Source: Stutzerimonas kunmingensis (GTDB lineage Bacteria; Pseudomonadota; Gammaproteobacteria; Pseudomonadales; Pseudomonadaceae). From it: a stretch of DNA of 64,000 bases. The stretch is taken from the NCBI RefSeq assembly GCF_002929225.1, contig NZ_PISM01000019.1, forward strand, positions 1-64,000, in the 5' to 3' direction. This document shows, piece by piece, positions 9,479 to 18,201 of this stretch. Each line of letters begins with the position of its first letter. The first letter of the stretch is position 1. The notes under the pieces were generated by a model. The model did no database searches and was not told the DNA's origin. It was given only the letters and a program-made list of their open reading frames with translations. The position numbers and the translations under genes are program-made.

Positions 9479-9969
9479 TATCTGGGGCTTCTGCGCCGGA
9501 CGGAGTCGCAACGTGGTAATCACCTTGCCGCAATTGTCCCTTATACCTAGTACGTTGTGTCGCAGCGATTTCGTCTGCGCGCTGCCCTCTGTGTTGTTCC
9601 CCCGCAATTACTGATCATTCGTGACCTGTCGCACCGCAGCAAACTGCTGGTGAGCTCGTCTACAACTTAGAGGCGGTAACCTGATGGACTACGGAATATC
9701 GTCCAGTCGCAATTGGCAGCACATCAATGAGATCCGAACTCAGAAAAATGCCTGCCGCATGGTGCCGGCGGTGGAAGGGCGCTATCCGGCCAAGAGCGGG
9801 CGTTAAGGTTAGGAAAGTAAATCTGGCCCCTTTTGCCTTTTCCCACAGCCCCACGCTTTCTCGGATATGTAACGACAACTACTAATGCAGGCGAGCTTCC
9901 GCTGCTGGCAGAATGCTATGGTGTGTGTGCAAAGGAACCACAAACAGATGCTCTGAAAAGGAGTTCAGC
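9479..9969. other. Intergenic region, no convincing gene
   Basis: About 490 bp between pagL and the coiled-coil protein gene. The only candidate is a 40-codon frame at 9684-9806 on the plus strand, preceded by GAGGCGG, whose product I do not recognise. The last 60 bp should contain the promoter of the downstream gene. I saw no terminator with a clear T-run, no tRNA and no insertion-sequence end. Confidence 0.4.
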
Positions 9970-11520
9970 ATGAGTCCCAAGCTCTATCTCGTTCTGGTGC
10001 TGCTGGCGCTGGGTGCTTACCTTTTCTGGCTGACCCGTGAGCAACTGGCTGCGATGCAGACCAAGAAAAAGGCGATCGCCTACGGCAAGGCGGTGATGGC
10101 CGCCGTTGAAACGCATTACGTTGAGCTGAAAGACAAGTCGGTTTTGCTGGTCGAAGATAAGGGATATCAGGTCGTCGACGACTCGAAGTGGAAAGCTGAG
10201 CTCGACAAGTTCATCACTATGGTCGTCCGCCCGAAGGTCGAGGGTTTCATCAGAACCCGGGCCGATCAGGCTGTCTTCCACCAATTCGCCACGACCATGC
10301 TTCTCCAACTGTTGGACGGCGATGTGTTCCCCCGTCAGTTCCCAGTCGAAGAGTATGCAGCCGGCGCGATCCAGCCGGCCGGCGAGGCTGAAAAGTTGTT
10401 GATCCCGGCCCGCTGGCTTTTCTCGATAGTGTTCGTCGCCGTCGCGGTCTACACCGCCATCCACCAAGGCTGGCTGGGGGGCTTGCTGATGCTGGTTGCC
10501 GGCTTGGTGTTCAACCCGCTGACACACCAGAAAATGGTACAGAAAGCACCGTGGTACGACCGATACAATCTCGGAATTTGGGCGATTCTGGGCATCGTGT
10601 TACTGGCCAACATCTCCTACTTCCAGCATGCCCAGGCGGTCTACGACGAGAGCCAGGCCCTCCTTGCCGAACAGCAAAAGCAGCGGGCGATTGAGCAGCA
10701 GAGAGTTGCCGAGCAGCGTCGCGTGGATACCGAACAGAAAAGGCTGGCGGTAGAGGCTCAAGCCGCCAATGAGTTCGCGGCGAAGCGCTTAGAGGTCCTC
10801 GAAAACCTAAGTCGGGCTATCCAAGAAGAGCGATTTTCGGACGCGAAAGCGATCCTGGACAAGTACAGCGCGGTTTCTGATTCTGATCTGGTCGCGCTCA
10901 AGGGTGAATACGAACTGAAAAAGGAATTCTTCGAAACCAAGGAGGCCGCTGCCAAGGCCGAGCGGAAGCGCCAGGAGAACTACACCGCTCGCATCCGAGA
11001 CTACGCGATCGACGAGTACACTTCGGCACAGTATCCGAAGCTCACGGCCAAATATCGAAGCCGGCTAACGGAGATTAAAAACTTCCGCCGCACAGCGGCT
11101 GAGCGCGTGATTGACAGCGGCAAATGCGACTACGTCGAGAATGTCCAGCTCAGCGACGAAAGCACGCTGCGATCACTCAAGTTCTTCATTGACTGCGCCA
11201 ACGAGAACCGGATCTACCTGACCGAGGCTGACCTTAAGAGCGGTGCCGAGGTGCGTACACAGGCAGAAAACTCTTGGGACGAAGGTGAGGCCATTGTTGC
11301 GTGTAGGGACATGACGAAACGGAGCGCGACCATTCCGAGCTCGGTCAACTTCCACAGTTTCACTGGTACCAGTGCAACGACCGCCAAGACCACCGGGAAC
11401 GTCCAGGTGCTTTTAAACTTTGATGCCAAGAACGTTTTTGGTACGGAGATCGGCTACACGGCGAGGTGCATCTTTGAGCCGCGTAAGCAGGGCAGCATCG
11501 AGATTTTCTTACGCGAATAA
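9970..11520 (+). CDS. Membrane-anchored coiled-coil protein of unknown function
   Basis: Not recognised as a named family. The 516-residue product starts at the ATG at 9970, preceded by AAAGGAG at good spacing. An N-terminal transmembrane segment lies at residues 4-20 (LYLVLVLLALGAYLFWL). A soluble stretch follows, then two or three hydrophobic segments at about 150-225 (WLFSIVFVAVAVYTAI, GGLLMLVAGLVFNP, NLGIWAILGIVLLANISYF). A strongly charged coiled coil rich in Glu, Gln, Arg and Ala spans about 230-350. The C-terminal roughly 130 residues hold three cysteines or more and may be a separate globular domain. It sits alone between pagL and the truncated resolvase repeat and is probably accessory cargo. 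It resembles a membrane-tethered sensor or scaffold, but no catalytic motif supports a specific role. Confidence 0.75.
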   Translation: MSPKLYLVLVLLALGAYLFWLTREQLAAMQTKKKAIAYGKAVMAAVETHYVELKDKSVLLVEDKGYQVVDDSKWKAELDKFITMVVRPKVEGFIRTRADQAVFHQFATTMLLQLLDGDVFPRQFPVEEYAAGAIQPAGEAEKLLIPARWLFSIVFVAVAVYTAIHQGWLGGLLMLVAGLVFNPLTHQKMVQKAPWYDRYNLGIWAILGIVLLANISYFQHAQAVYDESQALLAEQQKQRAIEQQRVAEQRRVDTEQKRLAVEAQAANEFAAKRLEVLENLSRAIQEERFSDAKAILDKYSAVSDSDLVALKGEYELKKEFFETKEAAAKAERKRQENYTARIRDYAIDEYTSAQYPKLTAKYRSRLTEIKNFRRTAAERVIDSGKCDYVENVQLSDESTLRSLKFFIDCANENRIYLTEADLKSGAEVRTQAENSWDEGEAIVACRDMTKRSATIPSSVNFHSFTGTSATTAKTTGNVQVLLNFDAKNVFGTEIGYTARCIFEPRKQGSIEIFLRE

Positions 11521-11617
11521 CGCTGAGCGGCGAGTGTGCGGGCATTGCAAATGCATTCGGGGGTGACGACGCGCCGCCGTTATGAGCGCTGCTGCCCGGC
11601 CGCTTCTGGCCGACAAT
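11521..11617. other. Short junction between cargo gene and resolvase remnant
   Basis: The 97 bp after the coiled-coil gene hold no gene. CCGCTTCTGGCCG near 11599 resembles CCGCTTCTGGCCGG near 429, upstream of the intact resolvase. This could be a further trace of duplicated element sequence, though the match is short. Confidence 0.3.
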
Positions 11618-11715
11618 CGGCATCAGTAGGACCCCCTGTATGAGTACCTGCTGGCTTCGGCGTAGGGGGTACAGTCTGTCCCTGGTAGGGAAAAGCTTCC
11701 CAGCCAGAGGAGGAG
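11618..11715 (+). pseudogene. Truncated resolvase remnant, right copy of the direct repeat
   Basis: This fragment encodes only the last 14 or so residues of the resolvase helix-turn-helix (GIS, then LYEYL) with the stop and downstream flank. It matches 1106-1210 in the same orientation with scattered substitutions, and an identical 20-bp block follows the stop. It has no start codon and no catalytic domain. Its divergence from the left copy (several mismatches in about 85 bp) suggests the copies are not a very recent duplication, or that they come from two related elements. Confidence 0.78.
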
Positions 11716-12207
11716 TTCAGGTCCGGCACCGTGCCAGGGCACGCCTGGCTAGCGTAGGAAGAGTTTCCAGCTCCTGAAAGGCTGGCTGGCCAGGTCGAGG
11801 ATCAATGGCTTGTTCAATTTCTACGGCGTTCATGTGGGCGGTTCCGGTCATTGCTGCCAAGGCTGCATCTGGGGCCACCATCCATGCAAAGAGGCGGCGG
11901 TGGTCGGAATCGATTGGAAGGCAGGCTCATGTGTAGACTTTAAGATGCGGCTGTCTGCAAGGAGACGGGCTTAGGTATATGTGCTTTATGAGCAGGGAGC
12001 ACAGTGAGCACAGGGACAGCGCAGGAGTGGTGGGGCTTGTAGCGGTTCCCTATGCCGGCTTCCAGTAGGGAGCCGAGGGAGTAATTCCTTCTCTTATGTT
12101 CCCGGCGTTCCCTGTGCCGACCCGCTGGAGGAAGCAAGCGCAGACCCCATGAATACGGGCTGATCCCGCTGTTCCCTGCGTTCCCCCACCAAAATAGAAC
12201 ACTGCAA
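11716..12207. other. Noncoding region downstream of the DUF927 gene
   Basis: About 490 bp without a recognisable gene. The first half (11716-11940) shows nothing I can name. The second half holds the 9-bp-spaced repeats listed separately. No integrase gene or tRNA fragment is seen here, so the far end of the tRNA-Thr-linked element is not defined. Confidence 0.4.
11990..12186. repeat. Cluster of short repeats with 9-bp spacing (iteron-like)
   Basis: GTTCCC occurs at 12045, 12098, 12107, 12171 and 12180. Two pairs are exactly 9 bp apart. Next to them GAGCACAG is repeated in direct orientation at 11997 and 12006, again 9 bp apart. On the opposite strand the unit reads GGGAAC. The cluster lies directly downstream of the DUF927 gene. 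By analogy with satellite phage P4, where a primase-helicase binds short iterons, this could be a replication origin. The spacing is seen directly; the function is inference. Confidence 0.5.
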
Positions 12208-13995
12208 CTAGCCAACATGCTCCAAGCGTGCCGGATCAATCCAATAGAGCCCTGGATTGCTGCCGTCCGGGAGCCGCTTCCTGTGCTGCAGCTTGCCTGG
12301 CTCCTTCTTGATGATCGCCCCCACAGAGTCCAGTGTGCGCAGCACACGAGTCAGCTCGAAGTCTTGGGTGGCATCCTGAAGGCCGCCGCGAGTGAATAGG
12401 TAGATGCGTCCGCTGGCGGTGCGCTCCCAATAGCCCGCGCGGTCACGAACAGCTTCTGCACCTACGGCTGTGGACTGAAAGCGGCTGCCGCCGTGGCGGT
12501 CGATGAAATCGGCGATGGCGCGCAGGATCTGCCGATCCTCGCTGGGACCTTCCCCACGCCCGGCCTGCCAGCTTTCAAAGAGCTCCACCATGCTGTTGGT
12601 CCCTTCGCCCTCGGTTAGCGGTAGCAAACCGTAGGTTGTGGCGAGCTCCAGCGCCAGAGCGAGGATCGCAAAATTCCTTGCTACGCGAGCAGCCTGGCTG
12701 GAGGTCGGGTGAAAGCGCTTCTGGATCGTATCCAGCAGGTCTGGCAGCTTTTCCGTATCGCCATGCTCGATCAGTCGCCGTACGAATGCTGGACCGGCGT
12801 GGCCATAGTGAACCCCGCTGGCCTTCTGGCGTGCATCGGACAGAGCCTGTCCACTGAGGTGATTGTGGAGGTTGTCCCAAGCACCGTAAGTTCGCCCTGC
12901 CGAAACCGTTACCAGACGAACTTCCTGACCGGCGCGGACAGGCTTTCCCGCCTCGCGCATCTTGGTTTCGAGCGTTATCTCACCACTCGACAGCAATATC
13001 GCTAGCCACCGGCGGATCTTGCGTGCAGCGCCGGTGGGCTCAGCACGCTGTTTCCCGACTCCATCCACGATGGCATATACCACCTCGCCCACGATGGCCG
13101 GATTGGCCTGTCCCAGCTCGTCGAGCGGCACAAGGCAATCGTTTCGCAGAGCAGATAGACCCTCCAAGCCGCTGCCTGAAGCAGCCCACTTCCGCATGAA
13201 TTTGTTTCCGTGCCCCCAGACCGAAGCGGCACACATCACGATGGTGGTTTTTCCGTTGGAACTGTCCCAGAGCAGGTGAAAGCCGCACCCTGAGTAAACT
13301 CGTAGAGGCGCTAGCAGCGTGCCCGCAAGTGACGCGCCAATGCCCAACTGAAAAAGTGGATTGCCCGGCAGGATTGCGCTGATGGACTGCTGCCAGCCTT
13401 CTAGTGTGCCGGCTTTGCCGTACTCACCATTCGACGAGCTTTCGGACTGAAAAATCGCATCACCCGTGCCGACGCTTTCGAGCGGGGTGACGAAAAGCTT
13501 ATCGCCGAGCCAACCCGTTGTTGCGGTGGAGATGACCCGGCTCTGCGGGTGCTGGCTGGCGATGTAACTCACGATTTCTCGTTGTTGAGAGTGGTCGATT
13601 TTGAGCCCCCGATTGAACAGGGTAGAAACGATCCGCTCCGGCCGGCCAGCAAGAAGCTCGGAGGGCAAGGCCCACGAAAGCTCTTTGCCATCCAAATTAG
13701 TAAAACGGAGCAACCGGCCGTAACCTTCGCTGCACGTTGAGTTGCGGGTAATCGCGTCCACATGCAACGGGCCGCACAGCCATTCGTGGCGGGCGGTTTC
13801 TTCACCCTCTTCTGTCCTGGTGCTGTAGTGCATCCAGACACCTGGATAGAACCGCTGTCCGTTATAGGTGATCTCAGTGTCGTGCACGCTGTAGCCGTTT
13901 TTTGGAATAGCGATTTTTGTAGCTGCCGGGGCCAGCGGGGTGACGTTAATAGTCGCGCAGGATCGTGTCTTGGGCTGTTTCTCTGAGGCGTTCAT
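12208..13995 (-). CDS. DUF927-family helicase/primase-associated ATPase of a mobile element
   Basis: A 595-residue DUF927 protein. Members of this family occur in satellite phages, integrative elements and plasmids and resemble superfamily 3 type replicative ATPases. A Walker A-like loop lies at about residues 244-251 (DSSNGKTT) and a Walker B-like acidic pair at about 286-290 (LVPLDELGQ). The C-terminal part (about 480-590) resembles a DNA-binding or primase-associated region. I chose the ATG at 13995, preceded by GAGGAAT, over an upstream in-frame start at 14040. The gene follows an AlpA-type regulator on the same strand, forming a minimal replication/regulation block beside tRNA-Thr. No integrase for this block is visible in the window. 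Confidence 0.82.
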   Translation of the reverse strand: MNASEKQPKTRSCATINVTPLAPAATKIAIPKNGYSVHDTEITYNGQRFYPGVWMHYSTRTEEGEETARHEWLCGPLHVDAITRNSTCSEGYGRLLRFTNLDGKELSWALPSELLAGRPERIVSTLFNRGLKIDHSQQREIVSYIASQHPQSRVISTATTGWLGDKLFVTPLESVGTGDAIFQSESSSNGEYGKAGTLEGWQQSISAILPGNPLFQLGIGASLAGTLLAPLRVYSGCGFHLLWDSSNGKTTIVMCAASVWGHGNKFMRKWAASGSGLEGLSALRNDCLVPLDELGQANPAIVGEVVYAIVDGVGKQRAEPTGAARKIRRWLAILLSSGEITLETKMREAGKPVRAGQEVRLVTVSAGRTYGAWDNLHNHLSGQALSDARQKASGVHYGHAGPAFVRRLIEHGDTEKLPDLLDTIQKRFHPTSSQAARVARNFAILALALELATTYGLLPLTEGEGTNSMVELFESWQAGRGEGPSEDRQILRAIADFIDRHGGSRFQSTAVGAEAVRDRAGYWERTASGRIYLFTRGGLQDATQDFELTRVLRTLDSVGAIIKKEPGKLQHRKRLPDGSNPGLYWIDPARLEHVG

Positions 13996-14118
13996 ACCGT
14001 ATTCCTCATTTTTCGCGCGCAAGGGAGCCCGCAAAGCCATAAATGACTGGCTTCGATAGAAAAAAGATTGGGACGGCCCTCTAGACCGCAGTGGCTCGAT
14101 TAGAGGGCGAGGCGGGCG

Positions 14119-14292
14119 TCAGGCTTCGAGCGTGAGGAAGTGTTCCACGTCCCTGCGCAACCACAAAAGGCGCCGCCCAAAGTGGCGTGGTTGCGGAAAA
14201 CCGGGGTTCTGTCGCATACGCCAGAGGGTCGTGCTGCTGCAGCGCAGCAGCTGACAGAGCTCGGCGCTAGTCAGGAAGATTTCGTGTGGCAT
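14119..14292 (-). CDS. alpA: AlpA-family excisionase/transcriptional regulator
   Basis: A 57-residue MerR-like winged-helix DNA-binding protein of the AlpA family. Visible features are a helix-turn-helix with LTSAELCQLLRCSSTTLWRM, then FPQPRHFGRRLLWLRRDVEHFL. AlpA proteins activate excision or integrase genes of P4-like elements. The ATG at 14292 is preceded by GAGGAG. The frame is open further upstream, but that part has no matching character. It is upstream of the DUF927 gene and about 220 bp from the tRNA-Thr gene, typical of element control regions. Confidence 0.87.
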   Translation of the reverse strand: MPHEIFLTSAELCQLLRCSSTTLWRMRQNPGFPQPRHFGRRLLWLRRDVEHFLTLEA

Positions 14293-14473
14293 GGCAGGTG
14301 CTCCTCGTGATGTGTAGAAACACTGTGCCGTTCTGTGAAAGCTTTTTGGGCTGGAATTCGACCACATTGTTGTAGGTTTAGGATTTCGCCACGATAGCTC
14401 AGAGAAGCGCCTCAATTTGTCGAACGAGGGATAGCGTCGGGGGATGTGTTGAGCAAAGTGTTGAGCAGAAACG

Positions 14474-14498
14474 AAAAAGGCCCACCTTGCGGTGAGCC
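14474..14498 (-). terminator. Rho-independent terminator of tRNA-Thr
   Basis: On the minus strand the stem GGCTCACC / GGTGGGCC with loop GCAA is followed by TTTTT. It lies 18 bp downstream of the tRNA 3' end in the direction of transcription, the expected place for its terminator. Confidence 0.8.
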
Positions 14499-14515
14499 TA
14501 AGTCGTTGATTTCTA

Positions 14516-14591
<76 letters not shown>

Positions 14592-14661
14592 ATTTGAGGG
14601 TCGCCATTATATCCATTGCGCGCGGCGAGTAAACCGTTTGGTTACGGTGACTTGCAGTGGC

Positions 14662-15894
14662 TTATTCAGGCCGCTTCACATTCTGCGCGGGCGCGTCGAG
14701 TTCGGCGAGCAAGAGCAGGTTGCGCGGCGTCAGTTGGCTGGGGCAGAAGGTGCCCAGGCGAACGCGGTAGCCCTGTTCTTCCAGCAGTAATGCTCGGTCG
14801 AGCAACAGCCAGAGTTCGAGCGGGCGGCGGAACAGGCCGCGCACCAGTTCCAGGTTGCGAACTTCGGCTAGGCGCTGCCAGCCTGTGCGCTCCAGTGCCG
14901 GCCAGTCCTCGTCACCGGGCGCGGGTAGTTGCTTGAGCGTGGCGAGGTCGTGGCAGTAGTCGGCGAAGTCTTTCTTCAGCCAGGCGCCGGGCAGCGACGG
15001 GGTCGGCAGATATTCGTCCAGCTGGCGCAGGCGGCGCTGCAGGGTATCGAAGCCCAAGCGCCAGGCCATGGACTGGTCGCGGTTGCGCCGTTCGCGTGCG
15101 CCCGCGGTGACGGTTTCGCTCAAGGGCAAACCGAGGTCATCGCGCGTGAGCTGCAAGGACGAAGCTCTGGCTGCCTGTGACAGTGGGATGTACTGCTCAT
15201 CGGTGATGCGGTTGTAGCAGCAGGGTGCCACCGCAAGCTGACGGCATTGTTTGGCGACGGCCAGTTGCAGCAGGCGAACATGCAGGTCGCCGCAGGCATG
15301 CAGGGCGACTGGCGTATGCGTGGCGTGCAGCTGGTCCCCTGCATCGGACGCCAGCACATCCTGGCAGCGGTGCGTCGCCTCGACGCCGAGTCGTTCGCTC
15401 AGCTGGTCGCCGGCGTTGACCAGCGCTTCGTCCCACTCAAGGCAGGTCAGTGCCGCGCCGTATCTGGCCAGATGCCGGCCGAGATGACCTTTACCGGAGC
15501 ACCAGTCGAGCCAGTGCCGCGGCGTTTCGCGAAAGTGCAGGCGCGCGCCGAACGCCTGGATCTGCAGCGATTTGCGTCCCGGTATGTCGAGGTTCTGGCG
15601 ATGAGTCACAGCCGGCGGCTCGCTTGCGGGCAGTTCGTCGATCTGGCTCAGCTCGCAGGCAATCGCAGCCAGCTGCGGGAAAGGTGCCGGTGCGGCGAGT
15701 TCGCCTGGCTGGTTGTGCGCGGCTTCGGCGTCGGCCAGGGAGCGTGCTCGCAGCCAGGCGGCGAGTTCCGGATAGTTGTTTTCCCACGGCAGGCTTCGGC
15801 TAACGAATGGGCGTGGGCGCCAGAGAGCCTGGTGCTCGCTCAGGAAACGGTCGAGTGCCTGGAAGCGTTCGAGCAGAGAAGGGGAGGCTGTCAT
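14662..15894 (-). CDS. SAM-dependent methyltransferase, Methyltransf_32-like
   Basis: A 410-residue putative class I methyltransferase. The SAM-binding motif I is HWLDWCSGKGHLGRHLA near the middle, followed by an acidic motif II (CLEWDEALV). A later Pro-Cys-Cys-Tyr motif (VAPCCYNRI) is typical of the PF13679 type family. The substrate is unknown; relatives include RNA and protein methyltransferases. I chose ATG at 15894, because the upstream in-frame extension to 16035 is low-complexity Arg/Pro and overlaps the dctM-like gene. It is the first chromosomal gene after the tRNA-linked element and is separated from dctM by a strong hairpin. Confidence 0.75.
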   Translation of the reverse strand: MTASPSLLERFQALDRFLSEHQALWRPRPFVSRSLPWENNYPELAAWLRARSLADAEAAHNQPGELAAPAPFPQLAAIACELSQIDELPASEPPAVTHRQNLDIPGRKSLQIQAFGARLHFRETPRHWLDWCSGKGHLGRHLARYGAALTCLEWDEALVNAGDQLSERLGVEATHRCQDVLASDAGDQLHATHTPVALHACGDLHVRLLQLAVAKQCRQLAVAPCCYNRITDEQYIPLSQAARASSLQLTRDDLGLPLSETVTAGARERRNRDQSMAWRLGFDTLQRRLRQLDEYLPTPSLPGAWLKKDFADYCHDLATLKQLPAPGDEDWPALERTGWQRLAEVRNLELVRGLFRRPLELWLLLDRALLLEEQGYRVRLGTFCPSQLTPRNLLLLAELDAPAQNVKRPE

Positions 15895-15951
15895 CGGCGG
15901 GCAGGCGTTCGGGCGGGAGCCGATTGTAGCGGGATGCCGCGGTAGGAAGCA

Positions 15952-15977
15952 CAACGCCCGTCGAGGGACGGGCGTTG
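15952..15977. terminator. Strong hairpin between dctM and methyltransferase genes
   Basis: A perfect 11-bp inverted repeat, CAACGCCCGTC / GACGGGCGTTG, with a 4-nt loop. It lies 10 bp after the dctM stop codon (minus strand). It has no long T-run, so it may be a terminator of reduced strength or an mRNA 3'-end stabiliser. Confidence 0.55.
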
Positions 15978-15986
15978 CAGTTGCAG

Positions 15987-17363
15987 TTACTGGCCGTAGA
16001 CCTGTTCCGGAAGCCAGGTAACGATTCCGGGCCACATGTAGGCCACCACCAGCATGCCGATCTGGATCAGGATGAACGGCAGCACGCCCTTGTACATCAC
16101 ACTGGTCGGTACGCTGCGGGGTGTGACGCCGCGCAGGTAGAACAGCGAGAAGCCGAAGGGAGGGGTGAGGAACGAGGTCTGCAGGTTGATGGCGAACATC
16201 ACGCCGAGCCAGACCGGGTCCAGGCCCATGGCCAGCAGGATCGGGCCGACGATGGGCACCACCACGAAGATGATCTCGATGAAATCGAGAATGAAGCCCA
16301 GCAGGAAGATGACCAGCATCACCACCAGGAAGGCGCCGAGCACACCGCCAGGCAGCGAATGCAGGGCATCTTCGATCAGCGCTTCACCGCCAAAGCCGCG
16401 GAATACCAGGGAGAACAGCGACGCACCGATGAGGATGAGGAACACCATGGAGGTGATTTCGGTGGTGCCGAAGGCTACCTGCTTGAGCTGGGCGAAATTC
16501 AGCTGGCCCTTGGCGATCGACAGCAAGGTCGCGCCCAGGGCACCGATCGCCGCAGCCTCGGTCGGTGTGGCGTAACCAGCGAGAATCGAGCCGAGCACTG
16601 CGGTGATCAGCGCCAGTGGTGGCAGCAGCGCACCGATCAGCTTGCCCCATTCGATCGGCCCCAGTTCTTCCTGCGGCAAGGCGGGCAGCTTCTTCGGCTG
16701 GAAGATCGCTACCGCGATGAGGTAGAGGATGTACATGCCGACCAGCACCAGGCCCGGGATCAGCGCGCCGACGAACAGGTCGCCGACCGACACGGTCTTC
16801 GGCGAGAAGATGCCCATCTTCAGCTGTGCCTGCTGGAAAGCGCTGGACATCACATCGCCGAGCAGGACCAGGATGATCGAGGGTGGAATGATCTGACCGA
16901 GGGTGCCGGTGGCGGCGAGGGTGCCGGTAGCGATCGCCGGGTCGTAGCCGCGACGCAGCATCGTCGGCAGTGCCAGCAGGCCCATGGTGACCACGGTGGC
17001 GCCGACGATACCGGTACTGGCCGCAAGCAGCGCGCCGACCACGCAGACCGAAATCGCCAGGCCGCCACGCATGGTGCCGAACAGCCGCGACATCGATTCC
17101 AGCAGGTCTTCGGCGACGCGCGATTTCTCCAGCATCACCCCCATGAAGACGAACAGCGGTACCGCCAGCATCGTCTGGTTGTTCATGATGCCGAAGATGC
17201 GGTTCGGCAACGCGTGCAGATAACCCACGTCGAACGAGCCGGTGACCACGCCGATGCCGGCGAACAGGAGTGCCATGCCGCCAAGGGTGAAGGCGACCGG
17301 GTACCCGGACATCAGGGCGAAGCAGATGCTGATGAACAGCAGGATGGCCATGATCTCACCCAT
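15987..17363 (-). CDS. dctM: TRAP transporter large permease subunit (DctM)
   Basis: A 458-residue, highly hydrophobic DctM protein of the ion-transporter superfamily. It has about 12 membrane segments with the conserved VPLFVFMGVMLEKS and GIIPPSI-like (GQIIPPSIILVLLGD) loops. It couples sodium symport to uptake of the solute delivered by the periplasmic binding protein. Its start overlaps the dctQ end by eight bases. The binding protein gene is divergent, about 840 bp away across dctQ. Confidence 0.92.
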   Translation of the reverse strand: MGEIMAILLFISICFALMSGYPVAFTLGGMALLFAGIGVVTGSFDVGYLHALPNRIFGIMNNQTMLAVPLFVFMGVMLEKSRVAEDLLESMSRLFGTMRGGLAISVCVVGALLAASTGIVGATVVTMGLLALPTMLRRGYDPAIATGTLAATGTLGQIIPPSIILVLLGDVMSSAFQQAQLKMGIFSPKTVSVGDLFVGALIPGLVLVGMYILYLIAVAIFQPKKLPALPQEELGPIEWGKLIGALLPPLALITAVLGSILAGYATPTEAAAIGALGATLLSIAKGQLNFAQLKQVAFGTTEITSMVFLILIGASLFSLVFRGFGGEALIEDALHSLPGGVLGAFLVVMLVIFLLGFILDFIEIIFVVVPIVGPILLAMGLDPVWLGVMFAINLQTSFLTPPFGFSLFYLRGVTPRSVPTSVMYKGVLPFILIQIGMLVVAYMWPGIVTWLPEQVYGQ

Positions 17364-17907
17364 GCTTCACCTCCTGCTCTGCTTCAGGCAAACGACCGGC
17401 CAAGCGGTAGCCGGCCTTGATCAGGTCGGAAAGGCCCTGCAGGGCTAGGCTGCCGACCAGCAGCAGGATGATGCTCTTCTGCAGGTAGACGAACTTCAGC
17501 CCGCCCGACTCGTTGGAACCTTCGTGAGTTGCCCAGGAACTGGTGACGTAGTCCCAGCTGTTCCAGCCGAGGAACAGGCAGACCGGTAGCAGAAAAAGCA
17601 GGTGGCCAAGACCATCGACGACGGTCTGCCTGCGACTGCTGAACTTCTGATAGAAGATGTCGACGCGAACGTGGCCGTTGCGCTGCAGGGTCCAGGCGGC
17701 GGCGCCCATGAACACCAGTGCATGGCCGTACATCACTGCTTCCTGCAGGGCGATGGCGCCGATGCCGAAACCGTAGCGCAGGACCACCACGACGGCGGTA
17801 CCGATGACGAGAAACAGGGTGATCCAGGCACAGAGCTGGCCGAGGCGCATGTTGAACGCATCGATGAGACCAGCCACGCGCAGCAGGGGCGGGGGGCTCT
17901 GGGACAT
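17356..17907 (-). CDS. dctQ: TRAP transporter small permease subunit (DctQ)
   Basis: A 183-residue membrane protein with four hydrophobic segments (about 22-42, 55-75, 98-118, 145-165), the standard DctQ topology. It includes the family-typical NGHVRVDI motif after the second segment. It partners with the DctM subunit in the inner membrane. AAGGA precedes the ATG at 17907. It is first of the two-gene permease operon. Confidence 0.9.
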   Translation of the reverse strand: MSQSPPPLLRVAGLIDAFNMRLGQLCAWITLFLVIGTAVVVVLRYGFGIGAIALQEAVMYGHALVFMGAAAWTLQRNGHVRVDIFYQKFSSRRQTVVDGLGHLLFLLPVCLFLGWNSWDYVTSSWATHEGSNESGGLKFVYLQKSIILLLVGSLALQGLSDLIKAGYRLAGRLPEAEQEVKHG

Positions 17908-18201
17908 TTGTAGTCCTTCTTAGGAGACGCAAGGTTGGCGGGAGAGGGCGATTCTTGCAGTACTGGCGTCTTGCAGCAATCGGCCTACGACTTTTAGCTT
18001 ATGCGCTAGGCTTGAGGCGCCGGAGGCTCTAATGTTAGTCGAGCCCGGAGTGGCGGATGCATTTCCGGCGCAGGTTTCGCCGTACGAGTCAGCGGTCAGC
18101 CTGACTCAGGGACTCGAAACGGAACGAAAGGCGCAAGGCGGTCCGGCAAAAAGCGTAGCCTTGCCGTTGCGCAATAAGAACAAATAACAAGGAGTAACCT
18201 C
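17908..18201. promoter_or_regulatory. Divergent promoter region between dctQ and dctP
   Basis: The 294-bp gap between divergently transcribed TRAP genes should contain both promoters. I see a moderately AT-richer stretch near 17990-18035 but no unambiguous promoter or operator. No regulator gene is adjacent, so the inducer cannot be read from context. Confidence 0.45.

Noticed and set aside
9758..9769. ATGGTGCCGGC at 9758-9769 matching the 3' edge of tRNA-Thr as an att repeat
   Set aside because: Only 11 bp match, and it does not extend into the T-arm as tRNA attachment repeats normally do.
11940..12347. Minus-strand open frame of 135 codons overlapping the 3' end of the DUF927 gene
   Set aside because: It runs out of frame through the DUF927 coding end, lacks a ribosome-binding site, and is mostly read through the repeat cluster.
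15975..17420. Plus-strand open frame of 481 codons opposite dctM
   Set aside because: Antisense shadow with a Gln/Asp/His-rich composition; the minus-strand TRAP permease is clear.
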